64,000 bases of DNA, taken from assembly GCF_028898945.1 (NCBI RefSeq), contig NZ_CP118607.1, positions 2,714,001 to 2,778,000 on the forward strand. Reading direction: 5' to 3'. This DNA is from Pseudomonas sp. PSKL.D1 (lineage in GTDB: Bacteria > Pseudomonadota > Gammaproteobacteria > Pseudomonadales > Pseudomonadaceae). A model generated the notes under the pieces. The model was not told the origin of the DNA. It did no database searches and saw only the letters and a list, made by a program, of their open reading frames with translations. Shown one piece after another: positions 8,590-17,168 of this stretch. Within the stretch, counting starts at the first letter, position 1; every line of letters begins with the position of its first letter. The position numbers were made by a program, and so were the translations under genes.

Positions 8590-9657
8590 ATGAAAACACT
8601 GGCCAAACTCCCCGTCACCATCGTTACCGGCTTCCTCGGTTCGGGCAAAACCACCTTGCTGCGCCATATGCTCGACAACGCCCAGGGCCGCCGCATCGCG
8701 GTCATCGTCAACGAGTTCGGCGAACTCGGCATCGACGGCGAAATCCTCAAACAGTGCAGCATCGGCTGCACCGAAGAAGAAGCCAGCGGCCGCGTGTACG
8801 AGCTGGCCAATGGCTGCCTGTGCTGCACCGTGCAGGAAGAATTCTTCCCGGTGATGCGCGAACTCGTCGCCCGCCGTGGCGATTTGGACCACATTCTGAT
8901 CGAAACCAGCGGCCTGGCCCTGCCCAAGCCCCTGGTACAAGCCTTCCAGTGGCCCGAAATCCGCAATGCCTGCACCGTCGACGCGGTGATCACCGTGGTC
9001 GACAGCCCGGCCGTGGCTGCCGGCACCTTCGCCGCCTACCCGGACCAGGTCGATGCCCAGCGTAAACTCGACCCCAACCTGGACCACGAGTCGCCACTGC
9101 ACGAACTGTTCGCCGACCAACTGGCCAGCGCCGACCTGGTGGTGTTGAACAAGGCCGACCTGATCGACGCCGAAGGCCTGGCCAAGGTGCGCGCCGAAGT
9201 GGCAGAAGAACTGCCCCCGGCGGTTAAAGTGATCGAGGCCAGCAGCGGCAAGCTGCCCCTGGAGGTGCTGCTGGGCCTGGGCGCGGAATCGGAAGCCCAC
9301 ATTGACGGCCGCCGCACGCACCACGACTCGCACCACGATGGCGATGACCATGACGACCATGACCACGACGCCTTCGATTCCATCTCCATCGACCTGCCCG
9401 AGGCCGATGAAAGCCTGCTGCTCGACGCCCTGACTCAGCTGGTTGTGGAGTTCGGCATCCTGCGTGCAAAAGGCTTCGCAGCCATCCCCGGCAAGCCGAT
9501 GCGCCTGCTGGTACAGGGTGTGGGCACGCGTTTCGACAAGCACTTCGACCGCGCCTGGCGCCCTGACGAGCCGCGTATCACCCGCCTGGTGCTGATCGGC
9601 CAGGACCTGGACGCCGCCCAACTGGAAGCGCGCCTGCGCCAAGCCCTGGGCGCCTGA
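8590..9657 (+). CDS. cobW: CobW-family GTPase, cobalamin biosynthesis
   Basis: 355 aa from MKTLAKLPVTIVTGFLGSGKTT; the 13 residues encoded further upstream lack family character. Walker A is GFLGSGKTT at residues 14-22. The metal-binding GCLCCT motif lies near 76-81. NKADLI is the guanine-specificity motif. A His/Asp-rich stretch lies near 243-262, and a CobW C-terminal domain follows. CobW proteins are G3E GTPases proposed to deliver cobalt to the CobNST-type chelatase. The gene is first after the riboswitch and 3 bp before cobN. Confidence 0.93.
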   Translation: MKTLAKLPVTIVTGFLGSGKTTLLRHMLDNAQGRRIAVIVNEFGELGIDGEILKQCSIGCTEEEASGRVYELANGCLCCTVQEEFFPVMRELVARRGDLDHILIETSGLALPKPLVQAFQWPEIRNACTVDAVITVVDSPAVAAGTFAAYPDQVDAQRKLDPNLDHESPLHELFADQLASADLVVLNKADLIDAEGLAKVRAEVAEELPPAVKVIEASSGKLPLEVLLGLGAESEAHIDGRRTHHDSHHDGDDHDDHDHDAFDSISIDLPEADESLLLDALTQLVVEFGILRAKGFAAIPGKPMRLLVQGVGTRFDKHFDRAWRPDEPRITRLVLIGQDLDAAQLEARLRQALGA

Positions 9658-9660
9658 CCC

Positions 9661-12600
9661 ATGCACCTGCTGCGGACCCAGCCCGGCGGCTTTGTGCCGG
9701 ACGACAGCATTGCCGACCTTGGCCAGACACCCGCCGAGCTGGTGATTCTCTGCAGCGGCGATTCGCACCTGGCGTTGCTCGCCGAAACGGCCGAGCAACT
9801 GCCGGACGATTACCCCAGCCTGCGCCTGGCCAACCCTATGCAGGTGCAGAACCATGCCTCGGTCGACCTGTATGTCGACCAGGTGCTGCGCCACGCCAAG
9901 GTCATTCTGGTGTCGTTGCACGGCGGCGTCGGTTACTGGCGCTATGGCGTTGAGCAACTGGTGGAATTGGCTGCCCGGGGCGTGCAACTGATCCTGGTGC
10001 CCGGTGACGACCGCCCCGATCCCGAGCTGACCGGCCTGGGTAACGTACGGGGCGAGGCGGCCGAACGCCTTTGGCATTACTTGCGCCAGGGCGGCAAGGC
10101 TAACGCTGTCAGCCTGTTCCATTGCCTGGCCAGCCAGTGGCTTGGCCGTGACTACACCTGGGACGAGCCGCAACCGCTGCCACGCACCACCGTGTATCAC
10201 CCGGCCAAACCCAGCGCAGTGCTGGAAGATTGGTACGGGCAGTGGCACCCGCAACAGCCGGTGGCGCCGCTGCTGTTTTACCGTTCGCACCTGCAGGCAG
10301 CCAACACCGCCTTTATTGACGTGTTCTGCGAGCGTTTGCAGGCGGCCGGGCTGAACCCGCTGCCCATTGCCGTGGCCAGCCTGAAGGAAAGCGCCTGCCT
10401 GGAGCAAGTCGAACACTGGCTGGACGAGGTAGGTGCCGAGGTGCTGATCAACACCACCGGCTTTGCCCTGTCGAGCCCGGAGCGCCCCAACTTGCGCCCG
10501 TTCCGGCGGGACATTGCGGTGCTGCAGGCCATCTGCGCGCAGGACAACCAGCCCGGCTGGGAAGCCAGCGAGCAGGGCCTGGGCGCGCGGGACCTGGCCA
10601 TGCACATTGCCCTGCCGGAACTCGACGGCCGCATCATCACCCGGCCGGTGAGCTTCAAGGACATGGCGTGGCGCAGCGAGCGCAGCCAGTCCGATGTGGT
10701 CTGCTACCGCGCCCACTCCGAGCGCATGGACTTTGTCGCCGAACTGGCCCGGCGCTGGGTGGAGCTCGCCCGCTTGCCCAACGAGCAAAAACGCGTGGCG
10801 CTGGTACTGGCCAACTACCCGACGCGTGATGGCCGCATCGGCAACGGGGTAGGGCTGGACACCCCGGCCGCTGCGCTCAACATCCTCATGGCATTGCGGG
10901 ACGATGGCTATCCGTTGGGCGACCTGCCCGCCACCGGCACCGCGCTTATCCACCAGCTGCTGGGCGGTGTGACCAACGACCTCGATCACCTCGACCAGCG
11001 CCCCTGCGCCCAGAGCCTGAGCCTCGCCGATTACCAGGCGGCCTTTAACCAGTTGCCGGCGGCCAATCGCCAGGCGGTGCTGGAGCGTTGGGGGCCACCC
11101 GAGCAAGACCCGATGCACCGCAACGGCCGGCTGATGGTAGCGGGGCTGCGCTATGGCCTGACCTTCGTCGGCATCCAGCCGGCACGCGGCTATCAGGTCG
11201 ACCCCAGCGCGGTGTACCACGACCCCGACCTGGTACCGCCCCACGGCTACCTGGCCTTCCATTTCTGGCTGCGTCACGCCTTTGCCGCCGATGCGGTGAT
11301 CCATGTGGGCAAACACGGCAACCTCGAATGGCTGCCCGGCAAAGGGGTGGGCCTGTCGAATGAATGCTGGCCGGACGCCTTGCTGGGCCCGTTGCCGAAC
11401 ATCTACCCGTTCATCGTCAATGATCCGGGCGAGGGAGCCCAGGCCAAGCGTCGCACTCAGGCCGTGATCATCGACCACCTGATGCCGCCGCTGACCCGCG
11501 CCGAAACCTACGGCCCCTTGCGCCATCTGGAGCAGTTGGCCGACGAGTTCTACGAGGCGCAGATGCTCGACCCGCGCCGCGCCCGCGAGTTGCAGCGCGA
11601 CATTCTGGAGTTGGTCAAGGCCAACCACATCGACCGCGAACTGCAACTGGAAGGCCAGCTGGACGACGCGGCCATCTGGCTGCCGCGTCTGGACACCTAC
11701 CTGTGCGACCTCAAGGAGTCGCAGATTCGCGATGGCCTGCATGTGTTTGGCCAGGCCCCGCAAGGGCGCCTGCGCATCGACACGTTGCTGGCCTTGCTGC
11801 GGGTGGACCGTGCGGACGGCAAGGGCGGCAACGCCAGCCTGCTGCGGGCACTGGCCAAGGCATTGACGCCCGGGTTCGACCCGCTTGACTGCGACCTCGG
11901 CCAGCCATGGCCTGGCCCGCGCCCAGCCAGGTTGCAGGCAGTGAATGACGCACCGTGGCGCACGTGCGGCGACACCCGTGAGCGTTTGGAACTGCTCGCG
12001 CTGCAGGTGATCGAGCAGGCACTGGAAGGCGTCCTGCAGTTGCCCGCCGAGGTTCAATGGCAGCCGGTGCAGGCCGTGGTCGACGCGCTGCTTGAGCATG
12101 TGGCGCCGAACCTCGACGCGTGTGGCGCAGCCGAAATGAACGGCCTGTTGGCGGCGTTGGGCGGGCGCTTCGTGCCCGCCGGCCCCAGCGGCGCCCCCAG
12201 CCGTGGCCGGCTCGATGTGCTGCCCACAGGCCGCAATTTTTACACGGTCGATGTGCGTAATTTGCCCACCACTACGGCCTGGCGGCTGGGTTTTGCTTCG
12301 GCAAACCTGATTCTGGAGCGGCATCTGCAGGACCATGGCGACCACCTGCGCCAGCTTGGCCTGTCGGTGTGGGGCACGGCCACCATGCGTACCGGCGGCG
12401 ATGACATTGCCCAGGCGATGGCCTTGATGGGCGTGCGGCCTGTCTGGGCAACTGGCAGCCAGCGTGTTGACGATTTCGAGATCTTGCCGTTGAGCCTGCT
12501 GGACCGCCCGCGGGTCGACGTGACCCTGCGCGTGTCGGGCTTTTTCCGCGACGCCTTTGGCAACCTGATCCGGCTGTTTGACGCCGCCGTGCAGGCCGTG

Positions 12601-13422
12601 GCGGCACTGGACGAGCCGGACGATCTCAACCCGCTGGCTGCCCGCGTGCGCAGCGAACGTGCCACATTGCTGGCACAGGGCGTGGCCAGTGACCAGGCGG
12701 CGCGCCAGGCAGGCTGGCGGGTGTTCGGCGCCAAACCGGGCGCCTATGGCGCCGGCGTGCAGAACGCCATCGATGGCCGCCTGTGGCACAACCGCGACGA
12801 CCTGGCCGAGGTGTACCTGAACCACGGCGGCTACGCCTACGGTGCCAGCGATGAAGGCACCCCGGCACGTGCCCAGTTTGCCCGGCGCCTGAGCCAGGTG
12901 CAGGCCGTGCTGCAGAACCAGGACAATCACGAGCACGACCTGCTTGACTCCAACGATTACTACCAGTTTCAGGGCGGCATGCTGGCGGCGTCGGAAACCT
13001 TGGCCGGCACAGCGGTGGCCAGTTACCACGGCGACCACAGCCAGGCCGACCGGCCACGTATCCGCACCCTGAAGGAAGAGCTTAACCGCGTGATCCGGGC
13101 CCGAGCGCTGAACCCCAAATGGATCGACGGGGCGAAACGCCATGGCTACAAAGGTGCGTTCGAACTGGCGGCGACCGTCGACAACCTGTTCGCCTTCGAC
13201 GCCACCACGCACCTGATCGACGACCATCATTACCAGTCGCTGGCCGACGCTTACGTGCTCGACCCGGCGACCCGCGATTTCATGCGCGAGCACAACCCCG
13301 AGGCCCTGCGCGACCTCACCGAGCGCTTGCTGGAGGCCCAGCAGCGCGGGCTGTGGGAAGCGCCTGGCGATTATCGCCAGGCCCTGGAGGAGCAACTGCT
13401 CGACGGCGAGGAACAGGCTTGA
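9661..13422 (+). CDS. cobN: Cobaltochelatase subunit CobN
   Basis: 1253 aa, the usual length for CobN. The long CobN/magnesium-chelatase H-type domain is recognisable from HVGKHGNLEWLPGKG, FIVNDPGEGAQAKRR and, near the C-terminus, HGGYAYGASDEGTPAR. It is the large subunit that inserts cobalt into hydrogenobyrinic acid a,c-diamide using an ATPase pair. It starts 3 bp after the cobW stop and is followed 1 bp later by an AAA+ ATPase gene. Confidence 0.95.
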   Translation: MHLLRTQPGGFVPDDSIADLGQTPAELVILCSGDSHLALLAETAEQLPDDYPSLRLANPMQVQNHASVDLYVDQVLRHAKVILVSLHGGVGYWRYGVEQLVELAARGVQLILVPGDDRPDPELTGLGNVRGEAAERLWHYLRQGGKANAVSLFHCLASQWLGRDYTWDEPQPLPRTTVYHPAKPSAVLEDWYGQWHPQQPVAPLLFYRSHLQAANTAFIDVFCERLQAAGLNPLPIAVASLKESACLEQVEHWLDEVGAEVLINTTGFALSSPERPNLRPFRRDIAVLQAICAQDNQPGWEASEQGLGARDLAMHIALPELDGRIITRPVSFKDMAWRSERSQSDVVCYRAHSERMDFVAELARRWVELARLPNEQKRVALVLANYPTRDGRIGNGVGLDTPAAALNILMALRDDGYPLGDLPATGTALIHQLLGGVTNDLDHLDQRPCAQSLSLADYQAAFNQLPAANRQAVLERWGPPEQDPMHRNGRLMVAGLRYGLTFVGIQPARGYQVDPSAVYHDPDLVPPHGYLAFHFWLRHAFAADAVIHVGKHGNLEWLPGKGVGLSNECWPDALLGPLPNIYPFIVNDPGEGAQAKRRTQAVIIDHLMPPLTRAETYGPLRHLEQLADEFYEAQMLDPRRARELQRDILELVKANHIDRELQLEGQLDDAAIWLPRLDTYLCDLKESQIRDGLHVFGQAPQGRLRIDTLLALLRVDRADGKGGNASLLRALAKALTPGFDPLDCDLGQPWPGPRPARLQAVNDAPWRTCGDTRERLELLALQVIEQALEGVLQLPAEVQWQPVQAVVDALLEHVAPNLDACGAAEMNGLLAALGGRFVPAGPSGAPSRGRLDVLPTGRNFYTVDVRNLPTTTAWRLGFASANLILERHLQDHGDHLRQLGLSVWGTATMRTGGDDIAQAMALMGVRPVWATGSQRVDDFEILPLSLLDRPRVDVTLRVSGFFRDAFGNLIRLFDAAVQAVAALDEPDDLNPLAARVRSERATLLAQGVASDQAARQAGWRVFGAKPGAYGAGVQNAIDGRLWHNRDDLAEVYLNHGGYAYGASDEGTPARAQFARRLSQVQAVLQNQDNHEHDLLDSNDYYQFQGGMLAASETLAGTAVASYHGDHSQADRPRIRTLKEELNRVIRARALNPKWIDGAKRHGYKGAFELAATVDNLFAFDATTHLIDDHHYQSLADAYVLDPATRDFMREHNPEALRDLTERLLEAQQRGLWEAPGDYRQALEEQLLDGEEQA

Positions 13423-13423
13423 G

Positions 13424-14425
13424 ATGAGTGAACCCGTGCAATTTCCACTGGCGGCCGTGGTGGGCGCCGACGAGCTCAAGCTCGCCCTGTGCCTGACGGC
13501 CATCGACCCGAAAATTGGCGGCGTGCTGATCGAAGGCCCCCGTGGCATGGCCAAAAGTACCTTGGCGCGGGGCTTGGCCGACCTGCTGGGCGAAGGGCCT
13601 TTCGTGACGCTGCCGCTTGGCGCCAGTGAAGAGCGCCTGATAGGCACGCTCGACCTTGACGCCGCGCTCGGGCAAGGCAAGGCACAGTTTTCGCCCGGCG
13701 TGTTGGCCCAGGCCGATGGCGGCGTACTGTATGTCGACGAGGTCAATCTGTTGCCCGACGCGCTGGTTGACCTGCTGCTGGACGTGGCTGCCAGCGGCAC
13801 CAACCGCATCGAGCGTGACGGGATTTCACACCGCCACAGCGCCCGTTTCGTGCTGATCGGTACCATGAACCCCGAAGAAGGCGAACTGCGCCCGCAACTG
13901 CTCGACCGTTTTGGCCTGAACGTTGTACTTGAAGGTTTGCCAGCACCCGAAGCGCGCCAGCAGATCATTCGCCGGCGGCTGGCGTTCGACACCGACCCGC
14001 AGGCCTTTTGCGAACAGTGGGCTGCGGCCCAGGCTGAGCTGCGTGAACGCTGCCAGGCTGGCCGGCAAAGGCTGGCCGGTATCGCGCTGGACGACCAGGC
14101 TCTGGCCTGGATCACCGAGCGCTGCTTTGCCGCGGGCGTCGATGGGCTGCGTGCCGACCTGGTCTGGCTGCGCGCAGCCAGGGCACATTGCGCCTGGCGC
14201 GGCGGGCAGGCGATTGAGCAGGGCGATGTCGAGGCGGTGGCTGAGTTTGCCTTGCGCCACCGGCGTCGCGTACCGCCAGCTGCCGACACACCGCAGGCAC
14301 CGCCGCCCGCTACAGCCGGTGGCGCACAGGATCAGGGCGGGCAGGGGAACTGGGGCGAAATGCCAGCGCAACCCACAGGCAGCGGCGCCCGGCGCGAGGT
14401 GCCGAACTGGGCAAAAAAGCCCTGA
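13424..14425 (+). CDS. AAA+ chelatase ATPase (ChlI/BchI-like), probable partner of CobN
   Basis: 333 aa. Walker A is GPRGMAKST at residues 38-46. The Walker B region reads GVLYVDEVNLLPD, and sensor motif GTMNPEEGELRPQLLDRFG follows, all typical of Mg-chelatase I subunits. A Pro/Ala-rich tail starts near residue 285. It begins 1 bp after the cobN stop. Many pseudomonads use a ChlI/ChlD-like pair with CobN in place of CobS/CobT, and this arrangement fits that. The role in cobalt chelation is inferred from context. Confidence 0.88.
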   Translation: MSEPVQFPLAAVVGADELKLALCLTAIDPKIGGVLIEGPRGMAKSTLARGLADLLGEGPFVTLPLGASEERLIGTLDLDAALGQGKAQFSPGVLAQADGGVLYVDEVNLLPDALVDLLLDVAASGTNRIERDGISHRHSARFVLIGTMNPEEGELRPQLLDRFGLNVVLEGLPAPEARQQIIRRRLAFDTDPQAFCEQWAAAQAELRERCQAGRQRLAGIALDDQALAWITERCFAAGVDGLRADLVWLRAARAHCAWRGGQAIEQGDVEAVAEFALRHRRRVPPAADTPQAPPPATAGGAQDQGGQGNWGEMPAQPTGSGARREVPNWAKKP

Positions 14426-14460
14426 GCATCCCCCCGCAAGGCCAGCGCGGGGAGGGTGCC

Positions 14461-15093
14461 ATGCCCCGTGCTGGCAAGCTGACCGGAAACCGCTCTGGGC
14501 GCACGCGCAAGGCCGCTTCGGGTAAGGTCGCCTGGCTGCCGACCTTACTCAAAGGGCGGCCGAAAGGGCGTGAGGACCTGCGTTGGCAGCAGCGGCAGGG
14601 GCAGCCCCCAGCATTGTGGCTGGTGATCGTGGATGCGTCGGCATCAACCCGGCGCCATCAGGCGTTGGCTGAAACCAAAGGCCTGCTCGGCGAACTGTTT
14701 GACTTGGCGTACCGCCAGCGGGCAAGGCTTGCCTTGATGACCGCCAGCGGTGCGGCGCCACGCTGGCAACGGCATGGTTTGAAGGCCTCGGCGGCGCTTC
14801 AGCCCTGGCTGCACGCCTTGGGGGCTGGCGGCGGTACACCCTTGCTGGCGGGCATCGAGCAGGCCCGGTGCTGGCTGCAGGCGCGTCAGAAAGCGCACCC
14901 TCAAGAGCCACAACGGTGCCTGGTGTTTACCGATGGCCGCTTGCAGCGCTGGAATGCGGTTGCACCCCTGCCGTGCGCCACGCTGTTGGTCGACATGGAA
15001 TTGGCGCCGGTTCGAATCGGCCGGGCGCGGCAATTGGCTGAACAATTAGGCGCCGAGTATCAGCACCTGCAACAGTTCAAGCTAAAACAATAA
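14461..15093 (+). CDS. VWA-domain protein, ChlD-like chelatase subunit
   Basis: 210 aa with a von Willebrand factor A fold. The MIDAS motif is in LVIVDASAST, the conserved Thr region in GAGGGTPLLAGI, and LVFTDGR is the third metal-binding segment. Mg-chelatase D subunits are longer and carry an AAA module; here the AAA and VWA parts are on separate genes. It lies 35 bp downstream of the AAA+ gene, so the two probably act as the ATPase complex for CobN. Confidence 0.85.
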   Translation: MPRAGKLTGNRSGRTRKAASGKVAWLPTLLKGRPKGREDLRWQQRQGQPPALWLVIVDASASTRRHQALAETKGLLGELFDLAYRQRARLALMTASGAAPRWQRHGLKASAALQPWLHALGAGGGTPLLAGIEQARCWLQARQKAHPQEPQRCLVFTDGRLQRWNAVAPLPCATLLVDMELAPVRIGRARQLAEQLGAEYQHLQQFKLKQ

Positions 15094-15199
15094 GCGCAGG
15101 GTGCGCGACAGTATGTCGCATTAAGAAAGTTGCCTGGCATGGCACTTTGAAGTTGCAGCAGTGCGTGCAGGGCACGCACTTGCAGCGTGAATACAGGCG

Positions 15200-15466
15200 T
15201 TACTTCGGCATGCTCCACGGTTGCAGGTCATAGCCTTTCTGCGACAATTCGGCGCGCACTTCTTCAATCAGGCTGGCCCATTGCGCCGGGTCGGAATAGA
15301 TGCGCGAAGACACTTGCTTGCTGCCAATGCGGGTGCTGGTGCGGTCGATTACGGCCAGGCTCAGTTCACCCGTACCGTTAGGGGCATCCCAAGCCACACA
15401 CTGGAAAGGTTCGAACGCGTGGTCGGCAATCAGCAGAGCTTCGTTGACACGCAGCGGGGCATTCAT
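15200..15466 (-). CDS. Small conserved hypothetical protein
   Basis: 88 aa, soluble, no signal peptide. I do not recognise a named domain. It contains FQCVAWDAPNGTGEL and a charged C-terminal half. It faces the chelatase operon tail to tail with about 100 bp between them. It has an ATG start with GAGAGACCG just upstream. The coding call rests on an even, gapless amino-acid composition and clear strand isolation. Confidence 0.65.
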   Translation of the reverse strand: MNAPLRVNEALLIADHAFEPFQCVAWDAPNGTGELSLAVIDRTSTRIGSKQVSSRIYSDPAQWASLIEEVRAELSQKGYDLQPWSMPK

Positions 15467-15640
15467 GGTTCGGTCTCTCTATGGTCCCAAACAGCAAAAT
15501 AAAGTCCGCGTTACTGCAACGTCGCGTCAGGTTAGTGCGAACTGCAGTGCGGGGTTAATCGTACTGATGCTCCGAGTAATGGGTGGAGTCACACAGCGGT
15601 TGTAAATATTTTTTGCTGGGCAAACGTTTTCGTGATGCCG

Positions 15641-15665
15641 CGGCGCGTGTGACGCCGTTTTTTTT
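15641..15665 (+). terminator. Hairpin plus T-run in the leader upstream of the sigma-54 regulator
   Basis: CGGCG and CGCCG separated by 7 nt at 15641-15657 are followed directly by a run of eight T on the plus strand. This looks like an intrinsic terminator. No plus-strand gene ends nearby, so it would stop a short leader or small RNA about 145 nt before the regulator start. The rest of the 15467-15809 interval shows no gene. Confidence 0.45.
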
Positions 15666-15809
15666 GAAAAATTCCCGAGTGTTATTAATACGAAACACAT
15701 CGGCAGACAGACGGTCGTGGGCAGCGTCAAGTTCGTTGCTACTGTTAAGTGGGCGCCGCAACTTACTGTTTTCACGTAAAAAACCACAAATTGGCGCCAA
15801 GGAACGGTC

Positions 15810-17135
15810 ATGCACGATACCGCCTCCCTACGCCGCTTGCTCATCGTCGACCCTTGCGACGATTGCCACCGTCTACTGCCAGGCCTGGAAAGCGCCGGCT
15901 GGGATGTTCACAGCTGTAGCCTGGACCTGGCGCTGGAGCACCGTTGCGATATCGGGCTATTGCGCCTGCACGAGTCGCACTTGCGCCACCCCGACGCGGT
16001 CAAGGACATGATCAAACGCAGCAATACCGAGTGGATTGCCGTGCTTGACCCCGAACAGCTGCGCACGCCCAATGTGGGGGATTTTGTGTGCGAGTGGTTT
16101 TTCGACTTTCACACCTTGCCGTTCGACGTTTCCCGCGTGCTGGTGACGCTGGGGCGTGCCTTCGGCATGGCGCGGTTGCGCGGTAAAGGCGTTGCGCCGG
16201 TCAATGGCCAGGAACACGAACTGTTGGGTGACAGCCGGCCGATCCTTGAGCTGCGCAAGTTGCTGGGCAAGTTGGCGCCTACCGAGTCGCCGGTGTTGAT
16301 TCGCGGGGAGAGCGGTACCGGCAAGGAACTGGTTGCCCGTACGTTGCACCGCCAATCCCAGCGCCGTGAGATGCCGTTCATTGCCATCAATTGCGGGGCG
16401 ATACCTGAACACCTGATCCAGTCGGAACTGTTCGGGCATGAAAAGGGCGCATTTACCGGTGCGCATCAGCGCAAGGTCGGGCGTATCGAAGCGGCGCATG
16501 GTGGCACCTTGTTTCTTGACGAAATCGGCGACCTGCCGCTGGAGCTACAAGCCAACTTGCTGCGTTTTTTGCAGGAAAAGCACATTGAGCGGGTGGGCAG
16601 CAGCCAGCCGATAGCGGTGGATGTCAGGGTTTTGGCAGCCACCCACGTGGACCTCGAAAAGGCCATCGAGCACGGCCGCTTCCGTGAAGACCTTTACTAC
16701 CGGCTGAACGTGCTGCAAGTGGTGACCGCGCCATTGCGTGATCGCCATGGTGACTTGTCGATGCTGGCCAACCACTTTTCCCACTTTTATAGCCTGGAAA
16801 CCGGCCGCCGGCCGCGTACGTTCAGCGACCATGCGCTGGCTGCCATGGGCCGGCATAATTGGCCCGGCAACGTGCGCGAACTGGCCAACCGGGTACGGCG
16901 CGGGCTGGTGCTGGCGGAGGGGCGCCAGATCGAGGCTCAGGACCTTGGGCTGCATGTGCTGGAGCAGGAAGAGCAGCCGCTGGGCACCCTGGAAGACTAC
17001 AAGCACCGGGCCGAGCGCCAAGCGCTGTGTGATGTGCTGGACCGGCACAGCAACAACATGAGCATTGCGGCCAAGGTGCTGGGGGTGTCACGGCCCACGT
17101 TCTATCGGTTGTTACACAAGCACCAGATTCGGTAA
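15810..17135 (+). CDS. Sigma-54-dependent transcriptional activator with VpsR-like N-terminus
   Basis: 441 aa, start preceded by AAGGAA. Residues 1-130 form an atypical receiver-like domain (RRLLIVDPCDDCHRLLP) resembling the VpsR/FleQ type; the usual phospho-Asp pocket is not obvious. The AAA+ domain follows with Walker A GESGTGKE near 167, an intact sigma-54 contact loop GAFTGA near 213, and Walker B GGTLFLDEIGDLP. A Fis-type helix-turn-helix ends the protein (NMSIAAKVLGVSRPTFYRLL). The nearest large transcription unit is fapABCDEF, whose first gene has a sigma-54-like promoter, so control of fap is a reasonable inference. Confidence 0.9.
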   Translation: MHDTASLRRLLIVDPCDDCHRLLPGLESAGWDVHSCSLDLALEHRCDIGLLRLHESHLRHPDAVKDMIKRSNTEWIAVLDPEQLRTPNVGDFVCEWFFDFHTLPFDVSRVLVTLGRAFGMARLRGKGVAPVNGQEHELLGDSRPILELRKLLGKLAPTESPVLIRGESGTGKELVARTLHRQSQRREMPFIAINCGAIPEHLIQSELFGHEKGAFTGAHQRKVGRIEAAHGGTLFLDEIGDLPLELQANLLRFLQEKHIERVGSSQPIAVDVRVLAATHVDLEKAIEHGRFREDLYYRLNVLQVVTAPLRDRHGDLSMLANHFSHFYSLETGRRPRTFSDHALAAMGRHNWPGNVRELANRVRRGLVLAEGRQIEAQDLGLHVLEQEEQPLGTLEDYKHRAERQALCDVLDRHSNNMSIAAKVLGVSRPTFYRLLHKHQIR

Positions 17136-17161
17136 GGGCCTTATCGCGAAGCAAGGCCCTT
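17134..17161. terminator. Hairpin between convergent genes
   Basis: AAGGGCCTT at 17134-17142 and its exact complement AAGGCCCTT at 17153-17161 form a 9-bp stem. It overlaps the stop codon of the sigma-54 regulator and lies 8 bp from the stop of the sulfatase-fold gene. No long T-run follows on either strand, so it may be a weak bidirectional terminator. Confidence 0.55.
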
Positions 17162-17168
17162 GAACGCA

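Noticed and set aside
8422..14289. A 1955-codon open frame on the minus strand
   Set aside because: It is antisense to cobW, cobN and the ATPase gene, whose motifs are clear; long antisense frames are common in GC-rich DNA.
15150..15180. TGGCAC...TTGCA resembling a sigma-54 promoter
   Set aside because: GG-to-GC spacing is 14 nt, two more than sigma-54 allows.
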